Assembly: GCF_000429445.1 (NCBI RefSeq)
Contig: NZ_AUBW01000012.1
Coordinates: 62,001 to 126,000, forward strand
Direction: 5' to 3'
Source: Algoriphagus terrigena DSM 22685
GTDB taxonomy: Bacteria > Bacteroidota > Bacteroidia > Cytophagales > Cyclobacteriaceae
DNA length: 64,000 nt
Part shown: positions 36,170 to 45,097 of the stretch, one piece after another
Position numbering within the stretch: the stretch's first letter is position 1
Layout: every line of letters begins with the position of its first letter
The notes under the pieces: model-generated
What the model was told of the DNA's origin: nothing
Database searches by the model: none
The model's input: the letters and a program-made list of their open reading frames with translations, nothing else
Made by a program: the position numbers and the translations under genes

Positions 36170-37270
36170 TCATTGATCAAACCACCACTCAGGAAATTCC
36201 ATGATGCTGTTTGGAAACTCGTTACAGCTAAGACAGGTGGGCTCGTACTGGTCCCTCGCTTTCCCAGGTTCGTACGCGCATACTTTTTCCAAAAAGAAAG
36301 GTACATCGGCCGAGGTGGAGTAGATCCGGGTTAGTTTTGCCTTGGATACTTCGAAATAACCAAGCACTACCTCATCAGGATCGTGCACGCTGTAGAGGTT
36401 TCCTTTGATCGGAGCCGGTGGAGTATCGAAAACTGACCCCGAGTTGTTGACCAACTCACGCACTCTTCTCCAGTATTCGTAGGCATTTTTGGATATGCTC
36501 AGTTGGCGCACATTAAAGTAGTGTCGACTTAGAAACGACTGATCCACCAATTTCTTGGCGAGGATCTGAGTCGTCTTTGCTCCGGGGGCATTGAGTTGAT
36601 CCCCGTTGACCAAAGTAATCCTTTCGGGTTCGGGAAAGCCGAATACGACACAGACCGGCGGCGGCGTATTAAATGGATTTGGAAAAAAAGTCAGATCCCA
36701 AAAATACGCCTCATCCACTGCCCATCGAAGGTAATAATTTCCGACCTGATCAGGAAGGGTAGCCTCAGTCCGAATCACGACCTGAGCGGCCTCCGGATTG
36801 TCATTCAGTCTCGTTCGCTCAAACGAAAGACTCAACTCATCGGACCCGATCACCTCGGGGATAGCCTGTGGCTCTGATTTGTACAGCCAACTTCCAGACG
36901 CAATCTCCAGGACATACCTGGCATCCGAGGACTGATGCAGAAACCCGTGAAGTTCGTATTGGCCAGGTTTCGTCTGTTGGTATCTCCAGGTATTTCCGGA
37001 CGTTATGTCCACGAGTTGAACTTCAGCCGACGGGTAGGGCCGCGGCTTATCGTCCAAAACGTAAATGCTGTCTTCAGTCATCAGCGGCTCCCGAGAATTG
37101 GAAGTGGTCACCGATAAATAGACTATTTGAGGTTCATCCAAATCCGTCAGAAGTCCCGACACAATCAGCCGCTCCCTATCTGGCTTGTCCAGCTTGAAAT
37201 CAATTCGCTCGACGCAGGAATTGAAAGCCAGCAAAACGCACATCAAACCAAAAACCCCGAACCTATTCAT
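36170..37270 (-). CDS. DUF4249 lipoprotein, TonB-receptor partner
   Basis: A 366-residue lipoprotein of the DUF4249 type. The start at 37270 (MNRFGVFGLMCVLLAFNSC) gives a proper lipobox; the open frame extends 150 nt further upstream, but that part lies within the preceding TonB-receptor gene. The domain opening RLIVSGLLTDLDEPQIVYLSVTTS is characteristic. The start overlaps the end of the TonB receptor by 8 nt, so the two are coupled. DUF4249 proteins regularly accompany such receptors and are likely surface-located substrate-handling partners; the substrate is unknown. Confidence 0.88.
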   Translation of the reverse strand: MNRFGVFGLMCVLLAFNSCVERIDFKLDKPDRERLIVSGLLTDLDEPQIVYLSVTTSNSREPLMTEDSIYVLDDKPRPYPSAEVQLVDITSGNTWRYQQTKPGQYELHGFLHQSSDARYVLEIASGSWLYKSEPQAIPEVIGSDELSLSFERTRLNDNPEAAQVVIRTEATLPDQVGNYYLRWAVDEAYFWDLTFFPNPFNTPPPVCVVFGFPEPERITLVNGDQLNAPGAKTTQILAKKLVDQSFLSRHYFNVRQLSISKNAYEYWRRVRELVNNSGSVFDTPPAPIKGNLYSVHDPDEVVLGYFEVSKAKLTRIYSTSADVPFFLEKVCAYEPGKARDQYEPTCLSCNEFPNSIMEFPEWWFDQ

Positions 37271-39674
37271 TGCTGCCTCCGAATTTAATGCTGTAACTAA
37301 TGGATGGAAAAATCGAACCCAATATCGCCAGACGGTAAGGCCTGAGCTGCTGGGAATCCCCGTCTTTCTTCCAAAAAACCGAGTAGGCGTTCTTCCTTCC
37401 AAACAAATTATAGATACCAAAATTCAGACTGTCCCCCTTCTTGGAGAAGACCTTCTCCACCGTGTAGGAAATATCCACGCGGAAATAATCCGGAATCCGG
37501 TACTTGTTTCGTGCGGAATAATCCGGCACCACCAAGCCCCCATTCAAGATATAGGAAGCATTGACCGCACTTACCGGCCTTCCGGTAGCATAGTTGACCG
37601 AAAAGCTGAACAACCCGCGTGGATACATCTTGCGGCTCAGGATGAAATTAACCTCGTGTGGCTTGTCATAGTTGGAGGGAAACTGCTCGTTGCGATTGAT
37701 CTGCTCATCCTCAAACTCACTGACTGAGGTGAAAAACGAACGTGAATAGGTATAAGCCAACCAACCGGTCACGACTCCCAGATTCTTCTTGATGAGAAAT
37801 TCCGCACCATAGGCCTCGCCGTCACCAAAGACCAATTCCGTTTCCATATGGGGATTCAGAAAGATCTGCGCAAAATCCCTATACTCAACTTGGTTTTGGC
37901 TGATCCTGTAAAAGGCGTCGATGGAGTATTCCCAGGTGTTATCCTTCGAATTTTTGAACAGGCCCAGGGAAAAATTATCCGAGCGCTGTGGCGGAATATA
38001 AGTGGTGCTCAACTGCCAGAGATCGATCGGAGTCGGCCCAAAGGTATTGGAGATGGACTGGATGTACTGGAAAAGCCGCGCATAGCTCAACTTAAGCGAA
38101 AGCGTTGGAGTGATATTTTGCCGCAGTGAAAACCTCGGCTCCAGCCCGGAGTAGGATTTGATCTTTCCGGAAGGGAAGGGAGTTTCACCGATAATTTCCG
38201 ACTCATTGATCGGTGCATTCTCATTGTAACTGTAAACGGTGTCTGGGCCCAATTGGGAATATCCCGAATAGCGCAGGCCTGCCACAAAGCCGGTATTCTT
38301 CCCGAGCTCATACTCCAGTGACAGAAATCCGGAAAACTCCGTCCCTCTTTCTTTGCCCACTTGCTCCTCCTGTACGCCGGATTCTCCGTTGAAAGGCAAC
38401 ATCCGCTCCGGCTTTCCTTTGTAGTAAACACCCTCCACACCACCTGTCAGAGCCAAATCCTCATTGGCCCAGGTGGCGGAGAATTTCCCCTGCTGGTACC
38501 GCATCCCATTCTCCACGCGGGCCGCATCCACTCCGGAAGGATCAAAAAAGGCATTGTCAAAGTTGCCGTCGGCCACAAGTCCCGTGACAGAGATGTTCTC
38601 AGACAGCACTCCTTTGTACCGCAGCGAACTGATCCGGTTTGCCCAATCGTACCCAAACTGATCCGAAAACTGAAAATCGTCTCCCGTGACCAGGGTATTC
38701 GCCTCAAGGACATGTCCTTTTCCCAAATCCCAATTGACACCCATATACCCATCGTAGAAATTCAACTTACTGTTTTGGATATCCAAATCCCTCGCCTGAC
38801 TCAGCAGCCAGTTGACATTCGATAGTCTTCCTCCCAAAATCACCGACACTTTGTCCTTCATCAGAGGTCCCTCGATCAGGATTTTGCCGTTGGAGGTTCC
38901 CACCCCCAGCTGACCCTGCCAGCTTTCCTTGCTTCCCGGTCTCATCTGGATATTGAGCGCCGAGCCTGCCCGGCCTCCAAAATTGGCGGGGAGATTTCCC
39001 TTGTACAGCGTAAAAGTCTCAGTCACGTCTGTATTGAATCCTGACAAAAACCCGAGCGCATGATTGGAACTCAGCACCAAGGCTTCGTTCATCAGGAGAA
39101 GGTTTTGATCTGCTTTGGCTCCCCGGACGTTGATGCCTGAGGTACCCTCGCCCACCGAACTTACTCCGGGCAGGAGCTGGAGGCCCTTGAATATATCTGC
39201 CTCGCCGAGAAATGCAGGAATCGCCCTCAGCTCCGTGGCAGTCAACTTGGTAATGCCTGTGATCGGATTTCTGACGTTCCGGTCAGGTTCATCTGACATG
39301 ACTACGACGCCCTCTAGCTCAAAAGATTTCTCGACCATTTGCAGGTTGACGACCCCATTGTCATAAAGCTGGATTTGGGTGAAAATTGGAACGTTGGAGA
39401 TATGCCTAAAAGCTACCCGATGGTCCCCCGGTGCGATCGGAATGTAATACGTGCCAAACCGGTCTGTGCTTACCCCGGTAAACAGCCCGTCCACATGGAG
39501 ACCTACTCCTTGGACAGGTTCGCCGCTCTCCTTTAAGGTGATCTTACCCGTCAGCACGTAAGTTTGGGGATGGATGCCGTCTATTTTTCCAAAGGAAAAA
39601 GAAAGGGAATCTGTCTGAGCCAAAGCACCATAGCCAAACCCGGTCAGCAGAAAAAAGAGGAGGATTCCCTTCAT
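37263..39674 (-). CDS. TonB-dependent receptor with carboxypeptidase-like domain
   Basis: An 803-residue outer-membrane receptor. The start is the ATG at 39674 (MKGILLFFLLTGFGYGALAQ signal peptide); a GTG two codons earlier is also in frame. Next come a beta-sandwich (YVLTGKITLKESGEPVQGVGLHVDG), a plug with LLPGVSSVGEGTSGINVRGA, and a barrel with FSLRQNITPTLSLKLSYARLFQYIQ and VNFILSRKMYPRGLFSFSVNYATG. It is shorter than SusC and paired with DUF4249 rather than SusD, a distinct Bacteroidota uptake arrangement. The ligand cannot be inferred. Confidence 0.93.
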   Translation of the reverse strand: MKGILLFFLLTGFGYGALAQTDSLSFSFGKIDGIHPQTYVLTGKITLKESGEPVQGVGLHVDGLFTGVSTDRFGTYYIPIAPGDHRVAFRHISNVPIFTQIQLYDNGVVNLQMVEKSFELEGVVVMSDEPDRNVRNPITGITKLTATELRAIPAFLGEADIFKGLQLLPGVSSVGEGTSGINVRGAKADQNLLLMNEALVLSSNHALGFLSGFNTDVTETFTLYKGNLPANFGGRAGSALNIQMRPGSKESWQGQLGVGTSNGKILIEGPLMKDKVSVILGGRLSNVNWLLSQARDLDIQNSKLNFYDGYMGVNWDLGKGHVLEANTLVTGDDFQFSDQFGYDWANRISSLRYKGVLSENISVTGLVADGNFDNAFFDPSGVDAARVENGMRYQQGKFSATWANEDLALTGGVEGVYYKGKPERMLPFNGESGVQEEQVGKERGTEFSGFLSLEYELGKNTGFVAGLRYSGYSQLGPDTVYSYNENAPINESEIIGETPFPSGKIKSYSGLEPRFSLRQNITPTLSLKLSYARLFQYIQSISNTFGPTPIDLWQLSTTYIPPQRSDNFSLGLFKNSKDNTWEYSIDAFYRISQNQVEYRDFAQIFLNPHMETELVFGDGEAYGAEFLIKKNLGVVTGWLAYTYSRSFFTSVSEFEDEQINRNEQFPSNYDKPHEVNFILSRKMYPRGLFSFSVNYATGRPVSAVNASYILNGGLVVPDYSARNKYRIPDYFRVDISYTVEKVFSKKGDSLNFGIYNLFGRKNAYSVFWKKDGDSQQLRPYRLAILGSIFPSISYSIKFGGSNE

Positions 39675-39836
39675 ATCCACCTAAACTACAAAATGTATTG
39701 AAACTTACTAATCGTAATAGACAAAAGGGGAAATGCAGTTATGAGCAAATCGGTATTGTCAAAAAAGCCCAGAGGTTAGGCTCCGGGCAGTAAGTTGAAT
39801 GAAATTTTTGCAAAAATTGTCCGACCCTTTCGCTCT

Positions 39837-40655
39837 CTAAATTTTGGCTACCAGCTCTCGAATAATCAAAGCCATCACCGGCTCGGCTTTGGCGGCGGCG
39901 GCGAGGACATCTGCGATGGAAACTTTGTGGATTCTGCCTTCCACACCGAGATCGGTGATTGCCGAGATCCCGAAGACCTCCATCCCGGAATGACGCGCCA
40001 CCAAGACCTCCGGTACCGTACTCATCCCCACGGCATCTCCGCCAATGACCCGAAAGTACCGGTACTCCGCAGGCGTCTCCAGATTGGGGCCCTCGACCCC
40101 CACATAGACGCCGCGGTGCAGCTTGATCCCGCGACTCTCGGCGATCACGAAGGCTTTCTCCATCAGATCCACCGAGTAGGTATCGCTCATGTCTGGGAAT
40201 CTTGGCCCGAGCTCATCGTAGTTTTTTCCCCTCAGCGGGTTCTCCGAAAACATGTTGATATGGTCGCTGATGATCATCACATCGCCGACTTCCTGAAGTG
40301 GGTCGAGCCCACCGCAAGCGTTGGAGACGAGCAGGGTCTCAACGCCGAGTTTTCTCATCACCCGCACGGGCAGCGTCACTTCCTTCATGGAGTAGCCTTC
40401 ATAGTAATGGAATCTGCCTCGCATGGCCACCACTTTCTTTCCCGACAGGGTCCCAAAGATCAACTTGCCAGAGTGGCTCTCAACGGTGGAAAGCGGAAAA
40501 TGTGGGATGTCTTTGTAATCTATCTCCAGCTCGACATCGATCTGATCGCCCAGACTTCCGAGCCCTGTGCCCAAAATAATTCCAATCGGAATGGCGGAAG
40601 GATGTAACTTTTGGATAAATGAAACAGCTTCCTGAATTTGCTTGAGGTAGTCCAT
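39837..40655 (-). CDS. Purine nucleoside phosphorylase
   Basis: A 272-residue trimeric-type PNP (PNP/MTAP family 2). It phosphorolyses inosine and guanosine to base plus ribose 1-phosphate. Signatures are IGIILGTGLGSLGDQI, FHYYEGYSMKEVTLPVRVM, the phosphate/base region LLVSNACGGLD, and VYVGVEGPNLETPAEYRYFRVIGGDAVGMSTVPEV, which is diagnostic. The length is typical. It diverges from the FMN reductase gene with a 95-nt gap. The symbol could be punA or deoD-like; I leave it open. Confidence 0.95.
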   Translation of the reverse strand: MDYLKQIQEAVSFIQKLHPSAIPIGIILGTGLGSLGDQIDVELEIDYKDIPHFPLSTVESHSGKLIFGTLSGKKVVAMRGRFHYYEGYSMKEVTLPVRVMRKLGVETLLVSNACGGLDPLQEVGDVMIISDHINMFSENPLRGKNYDELGPRFPDMSDTYSVDLMEKAFVIAESRGIKLHRGVYVGVEGPNLETPAEYRYFRVIGGDAVGMSTVPEVLVARHSGMEVFGISAITDLGVEGRIHKVSIADVLAAAAKAEPVMALIIRELVAKI

Positions 40656-40750
40656 GATTTTTGCCTGTTTTTCGGGTAAAGATAGAAGATTGGCTCAGGC
40701 GCAGAACTTTTCACAGGGCATGCTTGTATAGGAATCAGAAAATTTACCCC

Positions 40751-41275
40751 ATGATCAAAATTATCGTAGGAACTAACCGGAAAAACTCAGTTTCGAAAGT
40801 CGTCGCCTTACTCTATCAGGAGATCCTCAGAGAAAGAGGAGCGGAATCGGAAATATTGGAGTTGGAGCATTTGCCGGCGGATTTTATCGAGACGGCGCTG
40901 TATGAGAACAACGGGAGAAACGAAGGCTACAACGCCTTCCACAGCAAGGTAAAGTCCGGGACAAAGTTTGTGTTCGTAGTCCCCGAGTACAACGGATCCT
41001 TTCCCGGCATCCTGAAAACCTTCATCGACGGGATGACCTATCCGAATACCTTCCGGAATAAAAAATGTGCTCTGGTGGGAATATCATCAGGAATAGGCGG
41101 GGGTGGCATCGCTTTGAGCCACCTCACCGACATCTTCCATTATCTGGGTATGAACGTCCTCGCTCTCAAGCCGAAGCTTGCTAAAATCGAGCAAAATATG
41201 TCAGATAACCTGCTCACCAACAGGCTTTATTTGGACTTGCTCCATACCCAGGCAGACATGCTGCTTGAGTTTTAG
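40751..41275 (+). CDS. NADPH-dependent FMN reductase family protein
   Basis: A 174-residue flavodoxin-like protein. The start at 40751 (MIKIIVGTNRKNSVSKVVA) puts the FMN phosphate loop GTNRKNS at the N-terminus as in the family. A longer frame to 40661 overlaps the divergent promoter region. VVPEYNGSFPGILKTFIDG is the second FMN contact and is highly typical (PEYNGS-PG-LK). It probably acts as a soluble quinone, azo or chromate-type reductase; the substrate is unknown. Its stop lies 3 nt from the convergent ftsZ stop, with no terminator between. Confidence 0.9.
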   Translation: MIKIIVGTNRKNSVSKVVALLYQEILRERGAESEILELEHLPADFIETALYENNGRNEGYNAFHSKVKSGTKFVFVVPEYNGSFPGILKTFIDGMTYPNTFRNKKCALVGISSGIGGGGIALSHLTDIFHYLGMNVLALKPKLAKIEQNMSDNLLTNRLYLDLLHTQADMLLEF

Positions 41276-41278
41276 GAC

Positions 41279-42913
41279 TTAGTCCACATTGTCATGCAGG
41301 AACCTGTTGTTGCCGAGAATCTCATTCTCTTCGCTCAGGTTGTACTTGCTGACAGTAGGCTCTGAACTGTGCTGCGGCTCATTGAGCACGACATTCTTGC
41401 GCTGATACGCTGGCACGCTCATTTTTTCCTTCAACTCCTCAGGACTTGGGTTAAAAGCGCGGTTACCACGCAGTTTTTCAAATCGCTCATGCGCGCGCTG
41501 AATCGCCTTTTGCTTCATTTGCTCATAGTAGTCGTTGGCAAAAGCCTGCGGTACCGGCTCCGACTCTTTAGGCAAGGATTCGGTTTTCTTCACCGGCTCC
41601 TCTTCGAGTTGGAAAACGATCTTCTCAGGCTCGACAGCCTCTGCTTTCGGCTCTTCTGCTTCCTCCTGCATCGGGGAAATCTTGAAGACAAATTCCTCAT
41701 TTTCCTCGGTCACCGGTTTGGCCGTTGGAGCTATCGGAGCTTTCGGAAAGTTGAATGTAAAGGTAGAGCCACCAGAAATCGGTTCTTCTTTAACTTGCTC
41801 ACTCTTCCCTGAATCCAGGTTAATGACTGTCTTGACCACGTCGGGAGTAGCCACAAGGGTGCTTGCGACAGGATTGGCAAATGCAGATACCGGAGCGGCA
41901 GACTCTCTGTTTCTCGGTTTGTCTGTCAGCTTGTCCATCTCGAAACCAGTCGCAATGACGGTCACACGGATAGCCTTGCCCAATTCCGGATCGATACCTT
42001 GACCGAAGATCACCTCAGCGTTGTCGCCGGCTTTCTCCTGGATGTATTCGGTGATTTCGCTGAGTTCGTCCATAGACAATTCCTCATCTTCGCCGGACAT
42101 GATGGAAAGGAGGATCTTCTGAGCGCCTTTGATGTCCACATTGTTGAGCAAGGGTGAAGAGATAGCAGCTCCGGCAGCGCGGATCGCACGACCTTCGCCG
42201 TCTTCGGTAGAAGAGCCCATTACGGCAGCACCGGCATCTTTCATTACGGTCTTCACATCTTCGAAGTCCACGTTTACATCCTGATGGATCGTGATGATCT
42301 CGGCAATTGACTTGGCTGCTGTAGTCAGGATATTGTCTGCTTTGCTGAAGGCAGTGCGGATTGCCAGGTTACCGTAGATCTCTCTCAGCTTGTCATTGAG
42401 GATGACCAGCACGGTGTCGCAGTTTTCACGGAGAGATTCAATCCCCTGCTGCGCTACCGACATTTTCTTTTTGCCCTCAAACATGAACGGAGCTGTCACA
42501 ATACCGACAGTCAGGATGTTCAGTTCTTTGGCGATACGGGCTACGACAGGTGCTGCACCGGTGCCGGTACCGCCGCCCATCCCCGCAGTGATAAACACCA
42601 TCTTGGTGTTGTCAGCCAGCAGTTCGCGGATCTCATCTTCCGATTCGATGGCTGCATTTCTGCCTTGCTCAGGGTTGGCTCCAGCGCCGAGTCCTTCGGT
42701 CAGGTTGGCGCCCAGTTGCAATCTCAAGGGTACCGGGCTGGACTTCAATGCCTGCGCATCGGTATTGACCACGACAAACTCCACATCTTTGATGCCTTGG
42801 GCATACATATGGTTCACGGCGTTGCTGCCGCCGCCTCCCACGCCAATTACCTTGATGATGGATTTTTGGTTTTTGGGGAGGTCAAATCTGTAATCTTTCA
42901 TGTTATCTGACAT
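41279..42913 (-). CDS. ftsZ: Cell division tubulin homologue FtsZ
   Basis: A 544-residue GTPase that polymerises into the Z-ring at midcell. The GTP-binding signature GGGTGTG is at 113-119, with VIGVGGGGSNAVNHM at 22-36 and the T7 loop region NVDFEDVKTVMKDAG. The core ends near residue 325. A long, acidic, low-complexity linker (about 180 residues) leads to the C-terminal peptide NEILGNNRFLHDNVD, the Bacteroidota-type FtsA-binding tail. An alternative ATG is at 42901. It is the last gene of the dcw cluster; about 108 bp separate it from ftsA, perhaps with its own promoter. Confidence 0.97.
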   Translation of the reverse strand: MSDNMKDYRFDLPKNQKSIIKVIGVGGGGSNAVNHMYAQGIKDVEFVVVNTDAQALKSSPVPLRLQLGANLTEGLGAGANPEQGRNAAIESEDEIRELLADNTKMVFITAGMGGGTGTGAAPVVARIAKELNILTVGIVTAPFMFEGKKKMSVAQQGIESLRENCDTVLVILNDKLREIYGNLAIRTAFSKADNILTTAAKSIAEIITIHQDVNVDFEDVKTVMKDAGAAVMGSSTEDGEGRAIRAAGAAISSPLLNNVDIKGAQKILLSIMSGEDEELSMDELSEITEYIQEKAGDNAEVIFGQGIDPELGKAIRVTVIATGFEMDKLTDKPRNRESAAPVSAFANPVASTLVATPDVVKTVINLDSGKSEQVKEEPISGGSTFTFNFPKAPIAPTAKPVTEENEEFVFKISPMQEEAEEPKAEAVEPEKIVFQLEEEPVKKTESLPKESEPVPQAFANDYYEQMKQKAIQRAHERFEKLRGNRAFNPSPEELKEKMSVPAYQRKNVVLNEPQHSSEPTVSKYNLSEENEILGNNRFLHDNVD

Positions 42914-43020
42914 ATTTATTGGTTTGGTGAAATTCTGCTGTTGTTAATTTTCTATCAAAAAGGGTAAAGGAGGAAGTAATCTGCAGTGCCGACTACCTCC
43001 CCAATCATAAGCCCTAGTAA

Positions 43021-44331
43021 TTAATATTCTTCGCCGATATCGTCTGAGATAATAGTCTTCAGACGCTCGGTAATGCTTTTAAAGAAATTGGTGGCGATCG
43101 CTTCGCGCTTGACCATGATCTTGGGGATGGGTGCTCCTGCGTTGGCTACCCGTCTCCGGTATTTTTCCTCCCGGTCATCCAAGGCTTTGAACCCTGCCAG
43201 CACCAGGCCGACTGAGGTCGCATACATTGGACTCTTCACATCCTCGATCACCGACTTGCCCAAGTGCTCGTTGGGATAGCCGATCCGGGTGTCGAGACCG
43301 GTCATGTATTCGAATAGTTGCGAGATGCACTGCAGCTGAGACCCTCCGCCAGTTAGGACGATGCCTCCGGCGAGCTTCTTGTAGTAGCCGCTCTGCATGA
43401 TCTCGTTTTGGACGATCTCGATGATTTCGTCCATCCTTGCCTGGATGATTGCAGCAAGGTTTCGGATGGAGATTTCCTTGGGAGGTCTATTTCTCAAACC
43501 CGGGATCGACACGATCTCATTGGGATTGGCTTCTTCTGCGATTGCCTTTCCAAATCTCGTTTTGAGCGTCTCCGCCTGGTTTTGCATCAGCATGCAGCCC
43601 TCCTTGATGTCGGAGGTGATGATGTTTCCTCCCAAGGGGATCACCGCGGTATGGCGGATGATGTTTTCGTAGAAGATCGCGATGTCAGTCGTGCCACCCC
43701 CGATGTCCACCAGGCAGACTCCGGCTTCTTTTTCCTCATCGCTGAGGACGGAAAGCGAACTTGCCAAAGGCTCCAGTATCAGCTGCTTGGATTCCAGATT
43801 TGCCTTTCTGACGCACTTGTTGATGTTGTGAATCGCAGTAGTCTGTGCAGTGATGATGTGAAAGTCAGCCTCCAGTCTGGTGCCTGCCATTCCCACCGGA
43901 TCCTTGATACCGCCTTCGTAGTCCACCGTGTAGTCCTGTGGCATCACGTGAATAATGCTATTGCCGGGAGGTACCACGATGTTGTGCATATCAGACGAAA
44001 GGCGTCTGACGTCTTCGACCGTGATCTCTTCCTCGGTAGGGGCCCGCATGATGCTGCCATGCATGATCTTGCTCTGGATATGCTGCCCCGCAATTCCCAC
44101 GATCACATCTCCGATATCCACTTCGGCCATGTTAGCACAGTCTTCTACAGCTTTTTGGATAGCATGGACGGTCTTCTCGATATTGGTGACGATCCCACGG
44201 TCTACACCGTCAGAGACGGCCTTGCCCATGCCCATCACTTCGAGTTTTCCAAACTCGTTTTTGCGGCCGATGATCGCACAGATTTTGGTGGTACCAATAT
44301 CCAGACCTACAATAAGATTGTCGTTTTCCAT
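43021..44331 (-). CDS. ftsA: Cell division actin homologue FtsA
   Basis: A 436-residue actin-fold ATPase that anchors FtsZ to the membrane. The start at 44331 (MENDNLIVGLDIGTTKICAIIG) gives the phosphate-1 loop in normal position; an upstream TTG frame start overlaps ftsQ and is unlikely. VCLVDIGGGTTDIAIF is phosphate loop 2 and IVLTGGGSQLQCI the adenosine motif. The C-terminal amphipathic helix follows (FFKSITERLKTII). It starts 10 nt behind the ftsQ stop, consistent with coupled translation. Confidence 0.96.
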   Translation of the reverse strand: MENDNLIVGLDIGTTKICAIIGRKNEFGKLEVMGMGKAVSDGVDRGIVTNIEKTVHAIQKAVEDCANMAEVDIGDVIVGIAGQHIQSKIMHGSIMRAPTEEEITVEDVRRLSSDMHNIVVPPGNSIIHVMPQDYTVDYEGGIKDPVGMAGTRLEADFHIITAQTTAIHNINKCVRKANLESKQLILEPLASSLSVLSDEEKEAGVCLVDIGGGTTDIAIFYENIIRHTAVIPLGGNIITSDIKEGCMLMQNQAETLKTRFGKAIAEEANPNEIVSIPGLRNRPPKEISIRNLAAIIQARMDEIIEIVQNEIMQSGYYKKLAGGIVLTGGGSQLQCISQLFEYMTGLDTRIGYPNEHLGKSVIEDVKSPMYATSVGLVLAGFKALDDREEKYRRRVANAGAPIPKIMVKREAIATNFFKSITERLKTIISDDIGEEY

Positions 44332-44341
44332 ACCCAAGCTA

Positions 44342-45097
44342 TTATTCACAAACAATTTGATTCTTAAATTTCACGCTGATCCGCTCGTAAGCATTCCAGC
44401 CTTTTCTCGGTAAAATCTCTTTATACAGCACTTCGATCCGTCTGAATTTGCTCTCGATATCCGACGCATCTCCAAACTCGATCACCTGCTTACCAACCTG
44501 CTGATGCAGCCGGATGTCGTCTTTTTTATTTACCTCCAACTCGGTCACCTGAGCGCTCCAAAACTCGTCCTTGGTCACAAAGCGGATCAGCGGCATCAGT
44601 TCCGGCATGGAGTCCACGCTTCCCTGATCCATGAGCTGCTCGGCATACTCTCCCTCCAGGATCAGTACCCGGCTCGTGTAAGTCGGAGAGGTCGGAATGA
44701 TCAATCCTTCCGTGGTGATGTATCCATCCGCTCCCATCGGTCTGGCGATTCGGGCTATCGGCTCGTGCTGGTGGATCTTCACTTTCAAAATCCCCTTGTG
44801 CCCGATCGATGCCTGCACAGACTTGATAAAAGGATGTCCGGCAAGCCGTGTTTCAACCGCTGACAGCGGAATCTCTGTCACCGGAAATCCAGCTTTCAAC
44901 TCTGGAAAAGCAGCGCCGATGATCTCACCAATCTCCTTTTCCTCCACGAAATAAACCCCACTCACAGCCTCCAAATCAATCTCCAATCCATCGTAGGTTT
45001 TCAGTTGAGCTTGTTTTTCCACAAACCCGATAAACCCAACCAGGACCAGGCAAAGGGTCAGGAATCCAAGTATCTTCTTCAGTCTAGCCTTCCTCAT
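44342..45097 (-). CDS. ftsQ: Cell division protein FtsQ
   Basis: A 251-residue bitopic membrane protein. A short cytoplasmic N-terminus (MRKARLKK) precedes one membrane helix (ILGFLTLCLVLVGFIGFV). A POTRA-type periplasmic domain follows (VYFVEEKEIGEIIGAAFP, RLAGHPFIKSVQASIGHKGILKVKIHQHEPIARI), then the beta domain. This topology and its position between murC and ftsA identify FtsQ despite low sequence conservation. The start overlaps the murC stop by ATGA. It links early and late divisome proteins. Confidence 0.9.
   Translation of the reverse strand: MRKARLKKILGFLTLCLVLVGFIGFVEKQAQLKTYDGLEIDLEAVSGVYFVEEKEIGEIIGAAFPELKAGFPVTEIPLSAVETRLAGHPFIKSVQASIGHKGILKVKIHQHEPIARIARPMGADGYITTEGLIIPTSPTYTSRVLILEGEYAEQLMDQGSVDSMPELMPLIRFVTKDEFWSAQVTELEVNKKDDIRLHQQVGKQVIEFGDASDIESKFRRIEVLYKEILPRKGWNAYERISVKFKNQIVCE

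Noticed and set aside
43408-44367. A 319-codon open frame antisense to ftsA
   Set aside because: It mirrors a fully conserved ftsA and has no start context or family motifs. It is a by-product of codon bias.
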